In this document: piece by piece, positions 54,491 to 58,369 of the stretch | Layout of the letters: each line of letters starts with the position of its first letter | How positions within the stretch are numbered: position 1 is the stretch's first letter | Assembly (NCBI GenBank): GCA_964419935.1 | Contig: CAYQQJ010000021.1 | Coordinates: 1-58,369 of the forward strand | From: CAYQQJ01 sp964419935 | GTDB taxonomy: Bacteria; Pseudomonadota; Gammaproteobacteria; Pseudomonadales; Cellvibrionaceae | Length of the DNA stretch: 58,369 bases | Reading direction: 5' to 3' | Position numbers and translations under genes: made by a program | Notes under the pieces: model-generated | What the model was told of the DNA's origin: nothing | Databases searched by the model: none | Seen by the model: the letters and a program-made list of their open reading frames with translations, nothing else

Positions 54491-54835
54491 ATGTCCACCG
54501 CCACTGAAATTATTATTTGTCTATGCCTGCTGCTCGGTTCAGCCTTTGCGCTGGTGGGCTCCATTGGCCTGGCACGTCTGCCTGATTTCTACATGCGCTT
54601 GCATGGACCGACCAAGGCGACCACTCTGGGTGTGGGTGGTATCATTATCGGCTCAATGGTTTTTTTCAGCACACAACACGGCGTTCTGAGCCTGCACGAA
54701 TTGCTGATTGCCATCTTCCTGTTTATCGCTGCACCCGTCAGCGCCCATATTGTGGCCAAGGCGGCGCTACACCTTAATTTGCCTTTTGTTGAACGCACCC
54801 GGGGCGCACGAGTGCCGGAAAAGCACGAATCGTGA
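54491..54835 (+). CDS. mrpG: Mrp antiporter subunit G
   Basis: The 114-residue subunit has three helices and the MrpG signature (RLPDFYMRLHGPTKATTLG). It ends the operon. A 63-bp gap separates it from mrpF. Confidence 0.93.
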   Translation: MSTATEIIICLCLLLGSAFALVGSIGLARLPDFYMRLHGPTKATTLGVGGIIIGSMVFFSTQHGVLSLHELLIAIFLFIAAPVSAHIVAKAALHLNLPFVERTRGARVPEKHES

Positions 54836-54946
54836 ATGAAATAGCCATTATCCGCGCAAGGCTGTCCCGGCGGCGCGACTTGACAGCGAAGAAGGCGCCG
54901 CCTAGCATCCCCTCTCCTCAATTTCTGCATTCGGTCTAAAGTGTCC

Positions 54947-55909
54947 ATGCTGCCATTTCAACAAGCTGTTGCCACTGACTTTGACGCTGTTAACCAGCTC
55001 ATCATCCGCCAGTTGCACTCCGATGTAGGCCTGGTAGAAAACATCGGCCACTATATTGTGGACGCTGGCGGCAAACGCCTGCGCCCCCTACTGGTGCTGT
55101 TAACCAGCAATTGCCTGGGCTATACCGGCCGCCAGCACCTCGACCTTGCCGCGATTATCGAATTCATTCACACCGCAACCTTGCTACACGACGATGTGGT
55201 TGATGTCTCCGACCTGCGTCGCGGCAGACCCACCGCCAATGCCCAATGGGGCAATGCGCCCAGCGTACTGGTGGGCGATTTTCTCTATTCCCGCGCATTC
55301 CAGATGATGGTCGCCATTGGGGACACTGATATCATGGCCATCCTTGCCAACACCACCAACGTGGTGGCGGAGGGCGAAGTGCAGCAGCTGGTCAATGCCA
55401 AGGATCCCGCGGTGACAGAGGCGAATTATCTCACCGTGGTCCACAAGAAAACTGCTGCACTGTTTGAGTCCGCCTGCGAGACCGCTGCGGTCCTGGCCGG
55501 TGTTGACCAGGCGCAGCGCCGCGCGGTAACGCAGTATGGCTACCATTTGGGCGTTGCTTTCCAATTGGTGGACGATGTACTGGATTACCAGGGAGACAGT
55601 GAAGCCCTGGGCAAGAACATTGGCGACGACCTGGCCGAAGGCAAGCCTACCTTGCCACTCATTTACAGTATGCGGCATGCTGCGGCAGACGATGCTCAGC
55701 TGGTTGAACAGGCTATCCGCAATGGTGGTCTTGATAAAATGGAGCAGATTGTTGCCATCGTGACCGGATGTGGTGCCCTGGAATATACCAGTGCCCTCGC
55801 CGTGGATCACGTCGAAAAAGCCAAGGCTCTGCTGCTGCAGTTGCCGAACAACCGCCACCGTACCGCCATGGCCGAACTGGCTGACTTTGCCGCACAACGC
55901 GTTTACTGA
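54947..55909 (+). CDS. ispB: Octaprenyl diphosphate synthase
   Basis: IspB makes the ubiquinone side-chain precursor. The 320-residue protein has the first aspartate-rich motif HDDVVD near residue 84 and the second DDVLD near 211. The ATG at 54947 follows an in-frame GTG at 54941; the ATG is preferred. It normally lies divergent from rplU; here the macrodomain, amidoligase and Mrp genes lie between. Confidence 0.95.
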   Translation: MLPFQQAVATDFDAVNQLIIRQLHSDVGLVENIGHYIVDAGGKRLRPLLVLLTSNCLGYTGRQHLDLAAIIEFIHTATLLHDDVVDVSDLRRGRPTANAQWGNAPSVLVGDFLYSRAFQMMVAIGDTDIMAILANTTNVVAEGEVQQLVNAKDPAVTEANYLTVVHKKTAALFESACETAAVLAGVDQAQRRAVTQYGYHLGVAFQLVDDVLDYQGDSEALGKNIGDDLAEGKPTLPLIYSMRHAAADDAQLVEQAIRNGGLDKMEQIVAIVTGCGALEYTSALAVDHVEKAKALLLQLPNNRHRTAMAELADFAAQRVY

Positions 55910-56018
55910 TCCGCTTTGTTTCTAAGCCAAAGTTGAACCTGTAACCGCTGCAATAGCTGACTCGACCTGCGTGACGGCCGAGCGACTCCATCCTTTCAAT
56001 GACTGAAGAGAGAGACAG

Positions 56019-57668
56019 ATGCCTGCTAAAACCCTATCGGAAATGTACGAGAACTGGGCAGACCTGGAAGCCCACCGCGCCGCCTGGCAAGCAAAAACTC
56101 TGGTTCAGGAGTTTGCCAATGACGCTAATCGCGCTGCACGTTATACCGTCGCGGCTGCGGGACTGGAGCTGGATTACTCGAAAAACCACATTGATGATGA
56201 CGTCCTCAAGTCGCTGATCAGTGTCGCAGATCAGGCCAATTTGAAGGGTGCCATCAAAGCCCTGCTGCGCGGCGACCACGTCAACAATACGGAAGACCGT
56301 CCGGCACTGCACACAGCCCTGCGCCACACCGGCGCCCCCAGAACCAATGAACACAAACAGGTTGCGGAAACCCTGGCGCGCATGGAGAAGCTCATCGAAT
56401 CCGTGCATAGCGGAGACTGGCTGGGCTATCAGGGCGGTAAAATTACCGATGTGGTGAACATCGGCATTGGCGGTTCGGACCTGGGCCCGCGCATGGTGAC
56501 CAAGGCGCTGACGCCATTCCACAGCGGCCATGTCCAAGTGCATTTCGTGGCCAACATCGACGGCGCGGAGCTGCACGACTTGCTGAACACGCTGGACCCG
56601 GCGAGCACGCTGTTTCTGGTTGCCTCCAAATCCTTTTCCACGCTGGAAACCTTGGAAAACTCGTTGTCAGCGCGCCAGTGGATGCTGGACGCCGGTTGCA
56701 AGCAACAGGATCTCGCCAAACATTTCGTCGCCATTTCATCCAAGGTAGAAAAAGCCGTGGAGTTTGGCATCGCGGCAGAAAATGTTTACCCGATCTGGGA
56801 CTGGGTGGGCGGCCGCTACTCGCTCTGGTCAGCCATCGGTATGCCAATTGCCTTTGCTGTGGGCATGGATAATTTCAACCGCCTGCGTGCAGGTGCCGAG
56901 GCGATGGACAACCATTTTGCAGAGGCGCCCCTTGAGAAAAACCTGCCGGTGCTGATGGGGTTACTGATGTTCTGGTACACCGAGCTCCGGGGCTGTCAGA
57001 CCCAGGCAATTCTGCCTTATGCCCACCACCTGCAATTTCTGCCCGCTTATTTGCAGCAATTGGAAATGGAAAGCAACGGCAAGAGTGTGACCCGCGATGG
57101 CGAAAAAATTGGTTATCAAACCGGCGCGATTGTATGGGGCACTGAAGGGACCAATGGCCAGCACTCGTTCCACCAGTTACTGCATCAGGGAACCACGCTG
57201 ATTCCGATCGATTTCATCGCCACCCTCAAAGCGCACCACCCTCTGGCTCACCAGCACAAGTTTCTGTTTGCCAATTGCGTGGCACAAAGCCAGGCGCTTC
57301 TCACCGGGCGTGATCAAGCTACGGCAGAAGCGGAATTGCGCGCGCAAGGGATGAGCGACAAAGATGGCGATATCGCGGTTCTCGCTTCTCATAAGGTTCA
57401 CCCAGGTAACCGCCCAAGCAGCACCATCGTGATGGAAGAATTAACGCCGGAAACGCTGGGCGCATTGATCGCGGCTTATGAGCACAAGGTTTATACCTTG
57501 GGTGTATTGCTCAACATCAACTCTTACGATCAGTGGGGCGTGGAGCTAGGCAAGTTATTGGGTGTGCATGTGGCGGACGCCATTGATACCACCGACGTTC
57601 CCGGCGATTGGGATTCATCCACTCAGGCTTTGGTGAAGCGGTTTACCTCTATCAATTCGGGGATTTAA
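56019..57668 (+). CDS. pgi: Glucose-6-phosphate isomerase
   Basis: Pgi interconverts glucose-6-phosphate and fructose-6-phosphate. The 549-residue protein shows VVNIGIGGSDLGPRM, GGRYSLWSAIGMPIA and the C-terminal signature NRPSSTIVMEELTPETLG with catalytic Glu/Lys. It would feed galactose carbon from glucose-1-phosphate into glycolysis, with tpiA also in this window. Confidence 0.97.
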   Translation: MPAKTLSEMYENWADLEAHRAAWQAKTLVQEFANDANRAARYTVAAAGLELDYSKNHIDDDVLKSLISVADQANLKGAIKALLRGDHVNNTEDRPALHTALRHTGAPRTNEHKQVAETLARMEKLIESVHSGDWLGYQGGKITDVVNIGIGGSDLGPRMVTKALTPFHSGHVQVHFVANIDGAELHDLLNTLDPASTLFLVASKSFSTLETLENSLSARQWMLDAGCKQQDLAKHFVAISSKVEKAVEFGIAAENVYPIWDWVGGRYSLWSAIGMPIAFAVGMDNFNRLRAGAEAMDNHFAEAPLEKNLPVLMGLLMFWYTELRGCQTQAILPYAHHLQFLPAYLQQLEMESNGKSVTRDGEKIGYQTGAIVWGTEGTNGQHSFHQLLHQGTTLIPIDFIATLKAHHPLAHQHKFLFANCVAQSQALLTGRDQATAEAELRAQGMSDKDGDIAVLASHKVHPGNRPSSTIVMEELTPETLGALIAAYEHKVYTLGVLLNINSYDQWGVELGKLLGVHVADAIDTTDVPGDWDSSTQALVKRFTSINSGI

Positions 57669-57688
57669 GATTCGGATACTGACAATTG

Positions 57689-57737
57689 GAGGCTTCTTGT
57701 CACCTACAACAGTGCTTGGTGGCGACGCCTCTTTTAA
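57689..57737 (+). terminator. Terminator after pgi
   Basis: GAGGC...GTCACC pairs with GGTGGC...GCCTC (one wobble) followed by TTTTAA. It lies about 20 bp after the pgi stop. Confidence 0.6.
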
Positions 57738-58024
57738 CCCAAAGTTCGGGTTTCGCACGGCTCTTAACACCGCTTTCAGGTGGTTTTAGCGCCGACCCGC
57801 TTCGGGGTAGGACTTTTTAAGTTCATTCGCACAACTGCCGAGTTCGAAATCGTTCATAATCTCCTTGGGTAGATTGAAGAAGGGAAGATCGTCTACCCGC
57901 TGCAGCAGCCCATCACTAGAATTCCGGGATTCGTATCACACATCCCAAAATATCCAGTTGCCCAGCACGCTGCTGAATGTGGTATAAAAGTGAGGAACGA
58001 GAACATAAGCTCAAGGATGAGAAA

Positions 58025-58335
58025 ATGATAAACCGACCCCTTATCGCCCTTCTAACGACTTTCACCCTAGGCCACTCCATTAACTTCGCCCCCCCTCCGT
58101 GTCATGTCATGTAACGTGAAGCATCTGAACGCCTGTATCAATCATGTTCAAACAGGGGGATTAGTGCCACCACAGAGGGACCAGCGTTCTCTCTAACCAA
58201 TGATGTCGGCACTGTATTTCTATCCGAAGAAGGGAAATTATCACAAATGTAACGTACACAACATCTAAGGAGGATGAATGGATATCTTTCAATGAAGACC
58301 AGCTGCAAGCTAACTGCGTATTCTGGCGAACGTGA
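58025..58335 (+). pseudogene. Possible broken small secreted-protein gene
   Basis: ATG 58025 (with GGATGAGA upstream) gives a signal-like MINRPLIALLTTFTLGHS and stops at TAA 58112. The same frame then continues for about 44 codons of natural-looking protein (ERLYQSCSNR, LTNDVGTVFLSEEG) to TAA near 58249. A second frame then carries ITNVTYTTSKEDEWISFNED to TGA at 58335. This fits one small gene broken by a nonsense and a frameshift change, but no family is recognised. Confidence 0.35.
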
Positions 58336-58369
58336 ACGCTCATTCCGGCGCATGGTGAACACTTGCACT

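Overview
The window looks like chromosomal DNA of a marine, polysaccharide-degrading gammaproteobacterium, probably of the Cellvibrio/Saccharophagus group. This is inferred from gene content: a very large TonB-dependent receptor, GH43 lipoproteins, a sulfatase, a Leloir galactose operon with an SGLT-type symporter, a fused cytochrome oxidase subunit I/III and an Mrp antiporter. No 16S gene is present to confirm it.

Region 1 (1-21270) runs from an initiator tRNA-fMet (198-274, minus) through an approximately 20 kb galactan/galactose locus. On the minus strand lie galE, a sodium:sugar symporter, galT, galK, a FadR-type GntR regulator, a sugar-dehydrogenase-like SDR and a DUF523/TudS protein. 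Divergently, on plus, lie a lipoprotein sulfatase, a two-domain GH43 enzyme, an unassigned (beta/alpha)8 glycosidase with its own accessory domain, and a GH43 lipoprotein. A solute-binding protein, another GH43 lipoprotein and a 969-residue TonB receptor follow on minus. The enzymes probably trim a sulfated, galactose-containing polysaccharide. The receptor and symporter would import the products, and Gal enzymes (plus perhaps an oxidative branch) would metabolise them.

Region 2 (21270-30114) is the conserved housekeeping block tRNA-Leu(GAG), secG, tpiA, glmM, folP, ftsH, rlmE and divergent yhbY, interrupted by a DUF4397 lipoprotein gene. In Pseudomonas the tRNA-Leu and tRNA-fMet of this block are neighbours, so the galactan locus appears to sit between them. 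Both tRNAs carry broken partial copies of themselves.

Region 3 (30379-40254) holds baeS-baeR, a second DUF4397 lipoprotein, a MITE with an exact 7-bp target duplication, and a caa3-type oxidase cluster (ctaC with cytochrome c domain, ctaD-ctaE fusion, a small membrane protein, ctaG), then DUF2231 and CopD-like membrane proteins.

Region 4 (40620-58369) holds hisC, proB, obgE, rpmA and rplU on minus. On plus it holds a macrodomain protein, an amidoligase/glutamine-amidotransferase/YqaA operon, a complete six-gene Mrp antiporter operon with fused A/B, ispB and pgi. The window ends in what looks like a broken small secreted-protein gene.

The most unusual signal is a family of about 100-170 nt intergenic hairpins at 610-717, 34303-34412, 40623-40730, 43272-43369 and 43482-43647. 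Their outer stems differ from copy to copy but stay self-complementary, and they enclose one or more mini-hairpins whose six-base loops are nearly constant (RTCCMT, where R is A/G and M is A/C). A related mini-hairpin abuts the broken tRNA-Leu copy. I do not recognise a named family for these.
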